Positions 44,101 through 52,162 are shown, numbered from the stretch's first letter. The stretch is DNA of 64,000 nt from Roseiarcus sp036489975 (GCA_036489975.1 DASXES010000025.1:4772-68771); one strand, 5' to 3'. Notes: generated by a model from the letters alone, not told the origin. Program-made: numbers and translations.

Positions 44101-46232
44101 GCCGCCTGATCGCCGATCAAATCGCGTCCTATTCTGACCTGCTTGAGCGCGTCGACGGCGCCGACTGGCTCTCGCGCAAGCGCATCGAGCGGATAAAGGA
44201 GGGGCTCGAAGAAGACCTCGAGCGCCTGAAGTCGTGCAAGGACGACATGTTGACCATCGCCGAGATCGGCGTCGACCAGCTGATCGTTGACGAAATGCAG
44301 GAGTTTCGCAAACTCTCCTTCGCCACCAACCAGACGACGCTGAAGGGCATCGATCCGGAAGGCTCGCAGCGAGCTTGGGACCTCTACGTCAAAGTCCGGT
44401 TCATCGACTCGACAAACAATCCTGGCCGGGCGCTGATCGCCGCCTCCGGAACGCCCATCACCAACTCGCTCGCCGAACTCTTCACTGTGCAGCGCTTCGT
44501 CCAGCCGCACGCGCTTGAGGATCTACACATCCACCAGTTCGACGCCTGGGCCGCAAGTTTCGGGGAAACGAGGACCGAGCTCGAGCTCCAGCCGTCCGGC
44601 CTCTACAAGCCAGTCACGAGATTCTGCGAGTTCGTCAACGTGCCCGACCTCATGGCGATCTATCGCATGGCGACCGACGTGGTGCTGAAGTCCGATCTTC
44701 GCCAGTATCTGAAGCTGCCGGCCATCGCGGGAGGACGGCGGCAGATTGTCGCCGCCCCGGCGAGCGAGGCCTTCCTCTCTTATCAGCAGCATCTCGCCCA
44801 GCGGATCAAGGCGATCGAAGCACGGACCCGCAAACCGGAGAAGTGCGACGACATCCTGCTGTCCGTCATCACCGACGGCCGACACGCCGCGATCGATCTC
44901 CGCTTCGTCCGATCAGGGAGCGGCAACGACCCCGACAACAAGCTCAACGCCCTGATCGACAGGGTGTTCACGATCTGGGAACAAACAGCGAACAATCGCT
45001 ATACCCGGGCCGATGGCGTGTCCTATGCCCTGCCCGGTGCGGCGCAGATGATCTTTTCCGACCTCGGCACGCTGGCCGCCGAAGAAACGCGCGGCTTCTC
45101 CGTCTATCGCTGGATCAAGGATTCCCTCGTCGCCCGCGGCGTGCCGGCGAGCCAGATCGCCTTCATGCAGGACCACAAGAAGTCCTCGGCGAAACAGCGC
45201 CTGTTCAACGCGGTCAATGGCGGCCAGGTCAGGATTCTGATCGGCTCATCCGAGACCATGGGCACCGGGGTCAACGCCCAGCGGCGCCTCAAAGCCCTCC
45301 ACCATCTCGACGTGCCGTGGCTGCCCTCGCAGATCGAGCAGCGCGAGGGCCGGATCGAACGCCACGGCAACGAGAACGACGAGATCGAGCTCTACGCCTA
45401 CGCGACCAAGCGCAGCGTCGACGCGACCGGTTGGCAGATCCTCGAGCGCAAAGCCCGCTTCATTGACGCCGCCATGTCAGGCGACCGCTTAGTCCGGAGG
45501 ATCGAAGACGTCGGATCGCAGGCGAACCAGTTCGCGCTCGCCAAGGCGATCGCGTCGGGCGACGAGCGGCTCATGCGCAGGGCCGGCATCGCCTCCGAGA
45601 TTGCCCGCCTCGAGCGCCTGCGCGACAGCCACTTCGACGACCAGCTCGCCATCCGCCGGAAGATCGCCTTCGGCGAAAGGCGGCTCGAAGACGCGACGCA
45701 CCGGATCGAGGCGATCACGCAGGACCTCGGCCGGCGGGTTCCGACCCGCGGCGACGCCTTCGCGATGACAGTCGCCGATCGCCGCCTGACCGAGCGCAAG
45801 GCCGCGGGCGAGGCGCTGATCGCGCTTGCACGAAAGATGAAGCCGAAGAAGCCCGGCGCGACCGTGGCCGTCGCGGCGATCGGCGGCTTCGCGATCGTCG
45901 CGCGGACGAGCTACTTCGACGACATCGACCTCAGGCTCGACCGCGCCGCCGCCGGGTCGGACCCCATCCCCCTGGAAAAGGATATGACTCCGCTCGGCCT
46001 GATTTCCCGGCTCGAATCCGCGCTCGGGCGGTTCGAGGTTGAGCTTGCCGAGGAGCGCCGCACCGTCACCGAAGTCTCAAACTGGCTGCCCGGCTTCAAG
46101 GCTCGCCTCGGCGACGCCTTTCCGCATGAATCGGAGCTCGAGGAGAAGCGCGCCGAAATGGCCGCACTCGACGCTTCGCTCGCCGCCACCGGCAACGACG
46201 CGCCAGGCCCGGCGATCAACGCCGCCGCCTGA
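41151..46232 (+). CDS. DarB-like DNA methylase-helicase (antirestriction)
   Basis: The 1693-residue protein has an N6-adenine-type methylase near residues 140-340 (motif I RVLEPGCGTGLFFA near 184, motif IV LAIGNPPFSD near 248) and a superfamily 2 helicase with Walker A AHAVGAGKTFS near 885, a DEAH-box variant VDEMQEFRKL near 1047 and motif VI QIEQREGRIERHG near 1395. A coiled coil follows at about 1450-1540. This layout resembles phage P1 DarB, which shields injected DNA from type I restriction, and plasmid-borne relatives. Next to ArdC, an antirestriction role is likely. No stop or frameshift interrupts it. Confidence 0.85.
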   Translation: MKHDQFTLPFLDTTILTEGFGLYGGFPTAKSPAPAQMNLKVEEDEALDAPAPTQPSLPAQDYRLSGDRHLAEGWKARAEDNLAAIRLMTTIEAEGRHARPDEQEKLARFTAFSTSDLADRIFRRAGDAFAPAWEDLGVEIEELVSREDLIKLKRATQYAHYTPEFMIRAIWRALRRMGFDGGRVLEPGCGTGLFFALSPEALAGQLALTGVEMDPTTARIAKLLYPNARIRNEDFTKARLPELYDLAIGNPPFSDRTVLAEDPAGELRLSLHDYFIARSVERLRPGGLAAFVTSRWTMDKVDGKARAHIGAMADLIGAVRLPEGAMHGRAGTEVVVDILFLQKRDARTAPAGAAWDSLAEAVPTDGGDTALSINRYFVEHPEMVLGTHARTSSAYGPVYTLKPVLSTPGALADLLAQALNRLPRDLFKAAATEAKTAFQATVRVGTAAEGAAIKEGSYLVLEGVLVQIIDGEPQPVAVRDGRGTEGIPAKHARIIRSMIAVRDAVREVLRTQANDEPWGSVQIRLRSAYALFVRNFGPINLTTISETVTADGDTRETFRHPNLQPFLDDPDVWLVASIEDYDLESGTAKHGPIFRERVLHPETTPLIETAEDALAVALHETGLVDLDRIAELLGRSRETTIAELGERIFLDPEATVARERDVWVTADAYLSGKVRNKLAAAQAASALDARYQRNVGALEKTLPEDLKPSEITARLGAPWIPADVVSSFADDVLGVKTPIYHTVEIASWSFSVNAFAALASSSTDWGTARRHAGELLMDALNASLPQIYDEFEEDGVKKRVLNAADTEAAKDKLAKIKAAFETWVWKNVERADRLARIYNDRFNNLVPRHFDGSHLTIPGASSVISFYAHQKRVIWRIVASGTTYVAHAVGAGKTFSLAAAIMEQKRLGLITKAMMVVPGHCLAQASREFLQLYPTARILVADETNFVRDKRQRFLARAATAQWDCIIITHSAFKFIPAPAEFERRLIADQIASYSDLLERVDGADWLSRKRIERIKEGLEEDLERLKSCKDDMLTIAEIGVDQLIVDEMQEFRKLSFATNQTTLKGIDPEGSQRAWDLYVKVRFIDSTNNPGRALIAASGTPITNSLAELFTVQRFVQPHALEDLHIHQFDAWAASFGETRTELELQPSGLYKPVTRFCEFVNVPDLMAIYRMATDVVLKSDLRQYLKLPAIAGGRRQIVAAPASEAFLSYQQHLAQRIKAIEARTRKPEKCDDILLSVITDGRHAAIDLRFVRSGSGNDPDNKLNALIDRVFTIWEQTANNRYTRADGVSYALPGAAQMIFSDLGTLAAEETRGFSVYRWIKDSLVARGVPASQIAFMQDHKKSSAKQRLFNAVNGGQVRILIGSSETMGTGVNAQRRLKALHHLDVPWLPSQIEQREGRIERHGNENDEIELYAYATKRSVDATGWQILERKARFIDAAMSGDRLVRRIEDVGSQANQFALAKAIASGDERLMRRAGIASEIARLERLRDSHFDDQLAIRRKIAFGERRLEDATHRIEAITQDLGRRVPTRGDAFAMTVADRRLTERKAAGEALIALARKMKPKKPGATVAVAAIGGFAIVARTSYFDDIDLRLDRAAAGSDPIPLEKDMTPLGLISRLESALGRFEVELAEERRTVTEVSNWLPGFKARLGDAFPHESELEEKRAEMAALDASLAATGNDAPGPAINAAA

Positions 46233-46359
46233 TCGGCCGGTTCGCGCCATCGACGCGCACCCTTCTTATCGCCGCTTACGGAATCGTCTCGCATTTCAAG
46301 TGAAAGCGAGCGTCAGCGGGAAAGGCACTTCAAAGTAGAGAGGGAGAACAAAGGACACC

Positions 46360-46479
46360 GGAAGCACGGGACGCCCGGCCGCAGCAAAGGGCGGGTCCGT
46401 TCCGCCGCTTCGCTGGGCGGCCGGCTCCCGGCGCTACGCGCCGCCTTTGCCCCGGCCGGATCGCCCGCGCTCTCCTGGG
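46360..46479 (+). ncRNA. Structured repeated element, copy B, in the parB-like leader
   Basis: The outer stem pairs GCAAAGG (46384-46390) with CCTTTGC (46444-46450), 7 of 7. The inner hairpin is CCGCC (46402-46406), loop GCTTCGCTG and GGCGG (46416-46420). It ends 49 bp before the ParB-like start codon. It lies in the 296-bp gap after the DarB-like gene, where no other gene is visible. Confidence 0.5.
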
Positions 46480-46528
46480 TTTCATCTTCGAGGAACCGTC
46501 TCGAGGACGAGAAATCAGGAGAATCCAG

Positions 46529-48301
46529 ATGGAACTGCGGCGCGTCGATCCCCGAATCCTCAAGGCAAACATCCACAACCCGCGCAAAATCCAGGCCGGC
46601 GAAATGTCGGACGCAGCACTTGCCGCCAGCATAAAGACCATCGGCATCCTGCAGCCGCCCACCGTCACCGAGAGCAATGGCGAGCTCACCATCACCTATG
46701 GCGCGCGCCGCGTCCGCACCGCCATACAGATCGGCCTCTTCGTAATCGACGTCCTGGTCAAAGCCCCCGACGACCACGACCAGATGCGAGCAGTGAGTGA
46801 AAACGTCGTACGGGCGCCTATGGCCACGATCGACCTCTGGCGCTCGATAGAGAGCCTCGCCTCCGAAAACTGGACCGAAGAGGCCATCGCTTCCGCGCTC
46901 GCTATTCCGGTCCGCCAGATCCGCAAGCTCCGGCTGCTGGCGACCGTCCACCCGGCTATCCTCGATCAGATCGGCGCAGGCGACATGCCGAGGGAACAGG
47001 AATTGCGCACCATCGCCTCGGCGCCGCGAGACGACCAGACCACGGTCTGGAAGATGCTCAAGCCCAAGAGGGGCGAAGGCGCAGTCTGGTGGAAGATCGC
47101 CCAGGCGCTCGAAAAGACCCGCTTCTTCGCAAAGGACGCCAAGTTTGGCGAGGACGAGCGCGCAGCATTCGCGATCGTCTGGCAGGAGGACCTGTTCGGC
47201 GAGGGCGACGAGGACAATCGCTTCACCGTCGAGGGCGAGGCTTTCACGTCCGCGCAGCGCGCCTGGCTCGACGCCCACATGCCGAAAAACGGCGTTCTTC
47301 TGGAAATGGACCAGTCTGGCCAGGCCAAACTGCCTCCCAAGGCGCAACGCACCTGGACGAAGCCGAAGAAGGGCGACCAGATCGGCTACGCAATCCATCC
47401 GCGCGACGGCACGATCCGCGAAATCGTGTTCCACACGCCCCAGCAGGACGCGAAGAAAGGCAAGGACCAATCGAGCCGCGACGACGAGAACGACGCTCCC
47501 ACACCGAAGAAAACCCGGCCCGAGATCACTTGCAAGGGGACGGAGATCATCGGCGCGTTGCGCACCGACGCGCTGGTCAAGGGTCTCGAAGAAAACGCTG
47601 CCGATGACGCGACTCTGATCGGATTGCTGATCCTTGCCTTGAACGCCCGCAACGTCTCGATCCAGACGCACGACGGTTCCTCCAATGCAACCCGCACCAA
47701 ACTCGTTCAGTCGATCACCGAAGGCGGACGCCTCAGCCAAGACGTCGAACGCCTGCGCGTCGTCGCGCGCCAGACGCTCGCCAATGTCCTCTCCTGCTCG
47801 CTCGGCCGTGGCGACAGCGGTCTTCCAGCCCGTATCGCCGGCGAAGCCATCGGCGCCGACGTCCACCTCGGCCATATGGCGACCGAGGACTTCCTCGCCT
47901 GCCTCTCAAAGGCGGCGATCGAACGCGTCGGATCGAGCCTGAACGTCCAGCCGCGCCAGCGCGTCAAGGACACCCGCGCCGCCGTCGTCACAGAAGCCGC
48001 CGGTTCGACCTACGTCCACCCGGCAGCGCTCTTCGCCCTCTCCCAGGCTGAAATCGCTCACCACTCGGAAGCCCCACGCGACTATTCGTGGACTTACCGA
48101 GACACGGACGACGGATCCGACGAAACGTTCGAGGAGGCGGACGGAGCGCCTGGCGAGCAGGACGATCCGCTCGAGCCGGACCCCGACGCCGAACTCGACA
48201 GCGCAGACTCCGACGAGAACGCGCATCTCAACGACGAAGATCCGCCGATTGTCCACAACCGCACTCGAGGCGCCCGCTGCCACGCAGCGGCGGCCGACTA
48301 A
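46529..48301 (+). CDS. ParB/RepB-like nuclease-domain protein
   Basis: The 590-residue protein has an N-terminal ParB-type domain (LKANIHNPRKIQ, IGILQPPTVTE, then YGARRVRTAIQIG, the box where plasmid ParB usually reads GERR). It is followed by helical HTH-like parts (EEAIASALAIPVRQIRKLR). The remaining 400 residues are plasmid-specific, ending in a strongly acidic tail at about 525-580 (DDGSDETFEEADG, DDPLEPDPDAELDSADSDEN). No ParA partner or parS site is adjacent, so partition is not proven; regulators and nucleases of conjugative elements look similar. A good GGAG lies before the ATG. Confidence 0.75.
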   Translation: MELRRVDPRILKANIHNPRKIQAGEMSDAALAASIKTIGILQPPTVTESNGELTITYGARRVRTAIQIGLFVIDVLVKAPDDHDQMRAVSENVVRAPMATIDLWRSIESLASENWTEEAIASALAIPVRQIRKLRLLATVHPAILDQIGAGDMPREQELRTIASAPRDDQTTVWKMLKPKRGEGAVWWKIAQALEKTRFFAKDAKFGEDERAAFAIVWQEDLFGEGDEDNRFTVEGEAFTSAQRAWLDAHMPKNGVLLEMDQSGQAKLPPKAQRTWTKPKKGDQIGYAIHPRDGTIREIVFHTPQQDAKKGKDQSSRDDENDAPTPKKTRPEITCKGTEIIGALRTDALVKGLEENAADDATLIGLLILALNARNVSIQTHDGSSNATRTKLVQSITEGGRLSQDVERLRVVARQTLANVLSCSLGRGDSGLPARIAGEAIGADVHLGHMATEDFLACLSKAAIERVGSSLNVQPRQRVKDTRAAVVTEAAGSTYVHPAALFALSQAEIAHHSEAPRDYSWTYRDTDDGSDETFEEADGAPGEQDDPLEPDPDAELDSADSDENAHLNDEDPPIVHNRTRGARCHAAAAD

Positions 48302-48376
48302 GCCCGAACATTCCCATCGTCAAGAACGCGGGCCCCGCATTCCCGGCCGCCCGCGTTCGCACCGGAGTGTTACCCC

Positions 48377-48577
48377 ATGAGCCTCGCGGATCGCATCGCC
48401 TCAGGCGTCGCCAAGCATCTCTCCGGGTCTCGATCTCCGGCAGCCACTCTGCGCGACCTCATCGAGAAAGCGTTTCGGCGCGGCTATGAGCCCGGTCGAT
48501 CGGTCCGACTGCCCACCGACTCGCCGCCCCGCCTCCCACCAGAACTGACACAGGAGGCGCGTCATGGTCCGGGCTGA
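48377..48577 (+). CDS. Small plasmid-type protein, unknown
   Basis: The 66-residue product starts MSLADRIASGVAKHLSGSRS and ends in a Pro-rich tail. A GGAG lies nine bases upstream. Its end overlaps the next small gene by 14 bp, and it follows the ParB-like gene by 75 bp, so the three may form one transcript. I recognise no family. Confidence 0.5.
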   Translation: MSLADRIASGVAKHLSGSRSPAATLRDLIEKAFRRGYEPGRSVRLPTDSPPRLPPELTQEARHGPG

Positions 48578-48782
48578 CGACCGCTCCCATCGCGCCCGTC
48601 TTAGAGCAAAGGCCGACCTTCGCGCGATCGATCTCATTCTCGCATACGAACGCGCCGCCGGTCGACGGAACCCGCGTGATCGCAATCCGAAACGATGGAG
48701 CAAGACCGCCTGGCGCCGCTATCTCTACACCGCAGCTCACGCTCCAAGCCTCGTCGACCTGGAGCGCATCTTCGGACGATAG
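48564..48782 (+). CDS. Small basic plasmid-type protein, unknown
   Basis: The 72-residue, strongly basic product (RSHRARLRAKADLRAIDLI, RRNPRDRNPKRWSKTAWRRY) has predicted helices and no cysteines, so a nucleic-acid contact is possible. A GGAGG sits four bases before the ATG. It ends ten bases before a bidirectional terminator. Confidence 0.6.
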   Translation: MVRADDRSHRARLRAKADLRAIDLILAYERAAGRRNPRDRNPKRWSKTAWRRYLYTAAHAPSLVDLERIFGR

Positions 48783-48792
48783 GACCAACCCA

Positions 48793-48832
48793 CAAAAGCC
48801 CGCCGCCCACTCATAGACGGCGGGTTTTTTTA
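48793..48832. terminator. Bidirectional intrinsic terminator
   Basis: Stem CCCGCCG (48799-48805) pairs with CGGCGGG (48818-48824) and is followed by seven T; on the other side AAAA precedes the stem. It separates the plus-strand small genes from the convergent minus-strand pair that ends at 48833. Confidence 0.85.
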
Positions 48833-49324
48833 TTACCGATGCAGCGAATGCTCTAGGAACTTGGCCTCTGGAATGTCGTGACCATCGCGGAACAACCACC
48901 CTTTGGCGCCCGGATCGAGAGCGAACTGAATTCGATTGCCGTGCCACGACAGAGTACAGCCCCCTTTCGATCCCGGATCTCGATAGAGAGGCCTGATTAC
49001 GGCTTCCGAAATCCACGCGATCTCTCCGTTACCCCTCAGAATCTGAACAAACCCATTGTCCTTCCGCAACGGCCAGGCGACGTAGACCAAACCCGACGCC
49101 TCCCCTCGCTTTTCACTGTCCTCCGACGGACCTGTGAACACCGAAGGAAACCCTTTCCCTTCCCACGCGTCTTCCGGCGTTAACTTCAACGTCGCCGCGT
49201 CGATATGATAACATTGATATTCGGACAGCGGACTACCCGGCTGAAGCCGCTCCCCGGCATGCGCGCACTTGCCAACGGTTGCCAACCCCAGCGCCAGCGC
49301 CAATCTCGATAGCATCCTGAACAT
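48833..49324 (-). CDS. Secreted protein next to the VirB1-like gene, unknown
   Basis: The 163-residue protein has a signal peptide (MFRMLSRLALALGLATVG, cleavage after CAHA). The mature part has three cysteines (YQCYHI and GGCTLSW are clear) and alternating strands (GLVYVAWPLRKDNGFVQIL, NGEIAWISEAVI). AGGAG is seven bases before the chosen ATG; a longer in-frame start has no support. It lies ten bases after the VirB1-like gene on the same strand and may be a periplasmic accessory protein. I recognise no family. Confidence 0.65.
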   Translation of the reverse strand: MFRMLSRLALALGLATVGKCAHAGERLQPGSPLSEYQCYHIDAATLKLTPEDAWEGKGFPSVFTGPSEDSEKRGEASGLVYVAWPLRKDNGFVQILRGNGEIAWISEAVIRPLYRDPGSKGGCTLSWHGNRIQFALDPGAKGWLFRDGHDIPEAKFLEHSLHR

Positions 49325-49334
49325 CTCTTTTCTC

Positions 49335-50218
49335 CTATTGTTGCAGAACGCTTTGGTTCGCGGTCGCGGACCCAAGTTTGTTGATGATCATCTGGCGCCA
49401 CTGACCCACCGTGCTTGACGAATTCAGACCGTTCGCCGCCAACGAAGCAGCGCTCAACCCCGTGAGTTGGGCAATATTGGCGTCATCTGACGCGGCGGCG
49501 ACACCGGGACCCGCGCCGGCGCCAAATTGATAGACCGCCCGCACATCAAGGACCGTCGGATTGCTGATGGCAAACTCGCCGTTCTGCAAATTAAGGGCGT
49601 CCTGCTGCAACTCAAGGCCGCCGCATAGGCGTCCGTCGCAGGATCCATCTCGCCCGCGCTTCCAGAGACAATTGTCCCGGCAATGCTAGGATCGTACGCC
49701 ACCGCGCCCTTGATGTCCGCGTTGTAAGTCGAGCCAATCATTTGGAACGCGCCGGTCGCACTCCCGCCTGGCGCCGCCCCTACATTCTGGCAATTCGACT
49801 CCATCGCGCAGGTCGCGGCCAGCGCCGTCGCGCTAATGCCCATCGCTCCCGCCGCACTGGCCGCAGACGAACCCCAACTCTGCGCCATCATCGTGTTGTA
49901 AGCGTCGCCACTGCCGGCGGTGCTACCGCCGCCAGGGCTCGTGCTCCCATCGCCCGCACCATTTCCATTGCCGACGTCCGCCGACCCGCCAAGCAACGAT
50001 CCACCCGCGGTCGGAAACGTAAACTGCGGCAAGCCCGGCTCCGCAAAGGTTGGCTTGACCTGTACCGGCAGCCCTTGCGGGAGAACGACTTGCGGATCGG
50101 CGCTCGCCGCATGCGCAGCAAGCACTCCCGACGCCCCGACAATCAACCATAGCCCTCGCCGCCCGCCAGGCGGCGGTCCATTTTGCAAGCAGACTGTTTT
50201 TCGCGATCTCGCAGACAT
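49335..50218 (-). pseudogene. VirB1-like lytic transglycosylase, frameshifted
   Basis: Transglycosylases of this type open peptidoglycan for type IV secretion. The signal peptide ends near AASADP. A Pro/Gly-rich spacer leads to the SLT domain: TALAATCAMESNCQNVGAA with the catalytic Glu, then GSATGAFQMIGSTY. At about 49616-49620 the frame breaks after DAYAAAL; the true continuation LQQDALNLQNGEFAI to the end at 49335 is in another frame. A single missing base explains it. The catalytic Glu is before the break, but the C-terminal 90 residues are lost in the translated product. Confidence 0.75.
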
Positions 50219-50373
50219 GAAGCCTCCTGTTGGTCAGAGGCCTCGATGGTCCGCACCAATGGCGCGAACACGAACGCCGAAATTCGCTCCCTTTTTCACC
50301 CCATCCGCCGACCCGACGATCGAGGGTCAATGCACCCTTCCCGCCCGCGCGCGGCTCCGTCGCCGCCGGCTTG

Positions 50374-50589
50374 TCAACGACCGGCGGCGTCAAGGACCAG
50401 GTGCAAGGACTTCTGGTGCGGATAAATGATGTCGTTGATGAACCACTCGCCCGCGGCCGAATGGAGCATCAGAAAAACAACCGACCGATCCGACCCATCA
50501 TTCAGCGTCATTGTCGCTGCGACGCGGCTCGGCCCATCCATCTTCGCCGAAACGGACTTGATCCCGCCGCCGTCCTGCTCGCCCGTCAA
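50374..50589 (-). pseudogene. C-terminal fragment of a DUF3828-like gene
   Basis: A 71-codon frame without a proper start ends in the same pattern as the chromosomal gene at 8964: ARV-like start of the last domain (RVAATMTLNDGSDRS) and GEWFINDIIY. The frame stops at 50608 without signal peptide or first half. It abuts the ssb start on the other strand, so the 5' half was removed. A 9-bp GC-rich stem at 50361-50389 spans its stop codon. Confidence 0.55.
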
Positions 50590-50981
50590 TGAACACGATT
50601 GCGGAATTCACGATCATCGGCCGGGTCGGCGAGATCCAGCAGGTCGGCACAACCCTGCGCGTCAGCATCGCGTCAAGTTACAGCCGTAAGGACAATCGCG
50701 GCGAATGGATCGAGCGCACCCGTTGGAACGAAGTCACTGTCTTCGGCGAGTCCACCCGCGGCTACGTCAAGCGCAACATCGTCAAGGGCGATCTCGTCCT
50801 CGCCTCGGGTTCGATGGGCCAAACCAAGTGGGAAAAGGACGGAGAAACGTTCTACGGCGTCACACTCGCCGGCGAACGCATCGAGCGCCTGTCCAAGGGT
50901 CCGAACCATCAGGGCAACAGTCCGGACGAGCCGCAGGAGCAGCGGCCGGCGCGCGGCAACGATGACGACATTCCTTTTTGA
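50589..50981 (+). CDS. ssb: Single-stranded DNA-binding protein (plasmid type)
   Basis: The 130-residue protein has an OB-fold (FTIIGRVGEIQQVGTTLRVS, WIERTRWNEVTVFGE, YVKRNIVKGDLVLASGSM) and the acidic partner-binding tip DDDIPF at the C-terminus. It is shorter than chromosomal SSB and typical of conjugative elements, where it coats the entering strand. There is no clear ribosome binding site; the ATG abuts a gene fragment on the other strand. Confidence 0.93.
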   Translation: MNTIAEFTIIGRVGEIQQVGTTLRVSIASSYSRKDNRGEWIERTRWNEVTVFGESTRGYVKRNIVKGDLVLASGSMGQTKWEKDGETFYGVTLAGERIERLSKGPNHQGNSPDEPQEQRPARGNDDDIPF

Positions 50982-51053
50982 GCGCTTCGAAGCGGGGAGG
51001 CTTTGGCCGCCCCGCCTTTCTCGCCGCCGCGACATCGAAGGGGACGCCAATCC

Positions 51054-51167
51054 ATGGCCTATCAGATTTACCGCATCGGAGAATGGGAACGGATCGGCGC
51101 CGTATCGCTCGCCACCTGGTGGGCGGCCTATCCGCAGTTCCTCGACCCCGACAACTGCCCATTCTGA
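51054..51167 (+). CDS. Possible 37-residue small protein
   Basis: The open frame MAYQIYRIGEWERIGAVSLA ends CPF. It has an aromatic-rich composition unlike a random GC-rich frame (WWAAYPQF) and lies in the ssb transcript direction, 72 bp after ssb. It has no recognised family and no strong ribosome binding site (GGGGAC further upstream). Confidence 0.4.
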   Translation: MAYQIYRIGEWERIGAVSLATWWAAYPQFLDPDNCPF

Positions 51168-51179
51168 CGAGACGCGCCC

Positions 51180-51416
51180 ATGACCGCGAAAACGGATGTC
51201 CCTCGCCCCCCTCGCCCGGACGCGAGAGCGAACGCACGCCGACCGGGGGGACATCGATACTCGGCCGAGGCGGTCAATCGCGAAATCGCCAAGGATCGCC
51301 GCATCAAGCCGAAGGAAGCCCGCTTGATTCACGCCTTCCTAGGAGGCGCGGCTGAGGCCTTCAACCAAAGCCAGGGAAGACCCCCATGCGCAACCGTGCT
51401 AGTCTGTCACCTATGA
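51180..51416 (+). CDS. Small plasmid-type protein, unknown
   Basis: The 78-residue product has a basic, Pro-rich first half (PRPPRPDARANARRPGGHRY) and a helical second half (EAVNREIAKDRRIKPKEARL). It starts 12 bases after the previous stop and overlaps the start of the second Uma2 gene by four bases, suggesting a shared transcript. No family is recognised. Confidence 0.5.
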   Translation: MTAKTDVPRPPRPDARANARRPGGHRYSAEAVNREIAKDRRIKPKEARLIHAFLGGAAEAFNQSQGRPPCATVLVCHL

Positions 51417-51991
51417 ACCTGACGGCGCCGAAGCCGATGACCCTCGCCGAATTCCTCAAATGGGAAGAGCGGCAGGACCTGCGCTACGAATTTGACGGCG
51501 TCGAGCCCGTCGCCATGACAGTGCAGCGGAACCTCGCCATAGCTCTTGGGGGCAGGCTGCGAGGCAAGCCCTGCAAGTTTTATGGGAGCGATCTCAAGAT
51601 CCAGGTCGCCAAGAAACATATCCGCTATCCCGACGGGATGGTCGTGTGCTCCCACGTCGACCGATCCGCGAAGGTGGTCCATGACCCCGTGGTCATCTTT
51701 GAGGTGCTGAGCCCGAGCACCGCCGCCGCCGACCGCATCGTCAAGGCGCGTGAATATCAGGCGACGCCCTCGGTCCAGCACTATGTCATGCTCGAGCAGG
51801 CCCGGATCGGCGCCACCGTCCATGTTCGCGCCAAGGACGGATGGAACGTCCTTGTGCTCAAGGACGACGATACGCTCGCCCTCCCCGAAATCGGCCTCGC
51901 GATTCCGCTCGCCGAATTCTACGATGGCCTCACCTTCGACGACCATCCCATCGAAGACAACGATAACGAACAGACGCCCCCCGCCGCCTGA
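51413..51991 (+). CDS. Uma2-family (DUF820) protein with internal deletion
   Basis: The 192-residue paralogue of the gene at 38697 has MTLAEFLKWEERQDLRYEFD, GRLRGKPCKFYGSDLKI, IRYPDGMVVC, VFEVLSPSTAAADR and ATPSVQHYVMLEQ. Eight residues present in the other copy (GGTFAHAV-like, between VAMT and QRNL) are missing in frame, which removes the conserved His of the family, so activity is doubtful. Start ATG 51413 begins MNLTAPKPMT; a nine-codon longer frame is also open. Confidence 0.8.
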   Translation: MNLTAPKPMTLAEFLKWEERQDLRYEFDGVEPVAMTVQRNLAIALGGRLRGKPCKFYGSDLKIQVAKKHIRYPDGMVVCSHVDRSAKVVHDPVVIFEVLSPSTAAADRIVKAREYQATPSVQHYVMLEQARIGATVHVRAKDGWNVLVLKDDDTLALPEIGLAIPLAEFYDGLTFDDHPIEDNDNEQTPPAA

Positions 51992-52162
51992 CCGGTTGAA
52001 CCATCAACGGCGCGACTCTGTTTGAGGTTCCTGGCGCACGATCTCGCCATCGGCGATGAGGAACGCATTCGTGATCGGCGGTTCGCCGTCCGGACTCGTC
52101 CGGGCGTCGACTTTCCCCCTCAGGGTTTATCACCTTAAGCCCCTCCAAACGCGCGCGGACGC

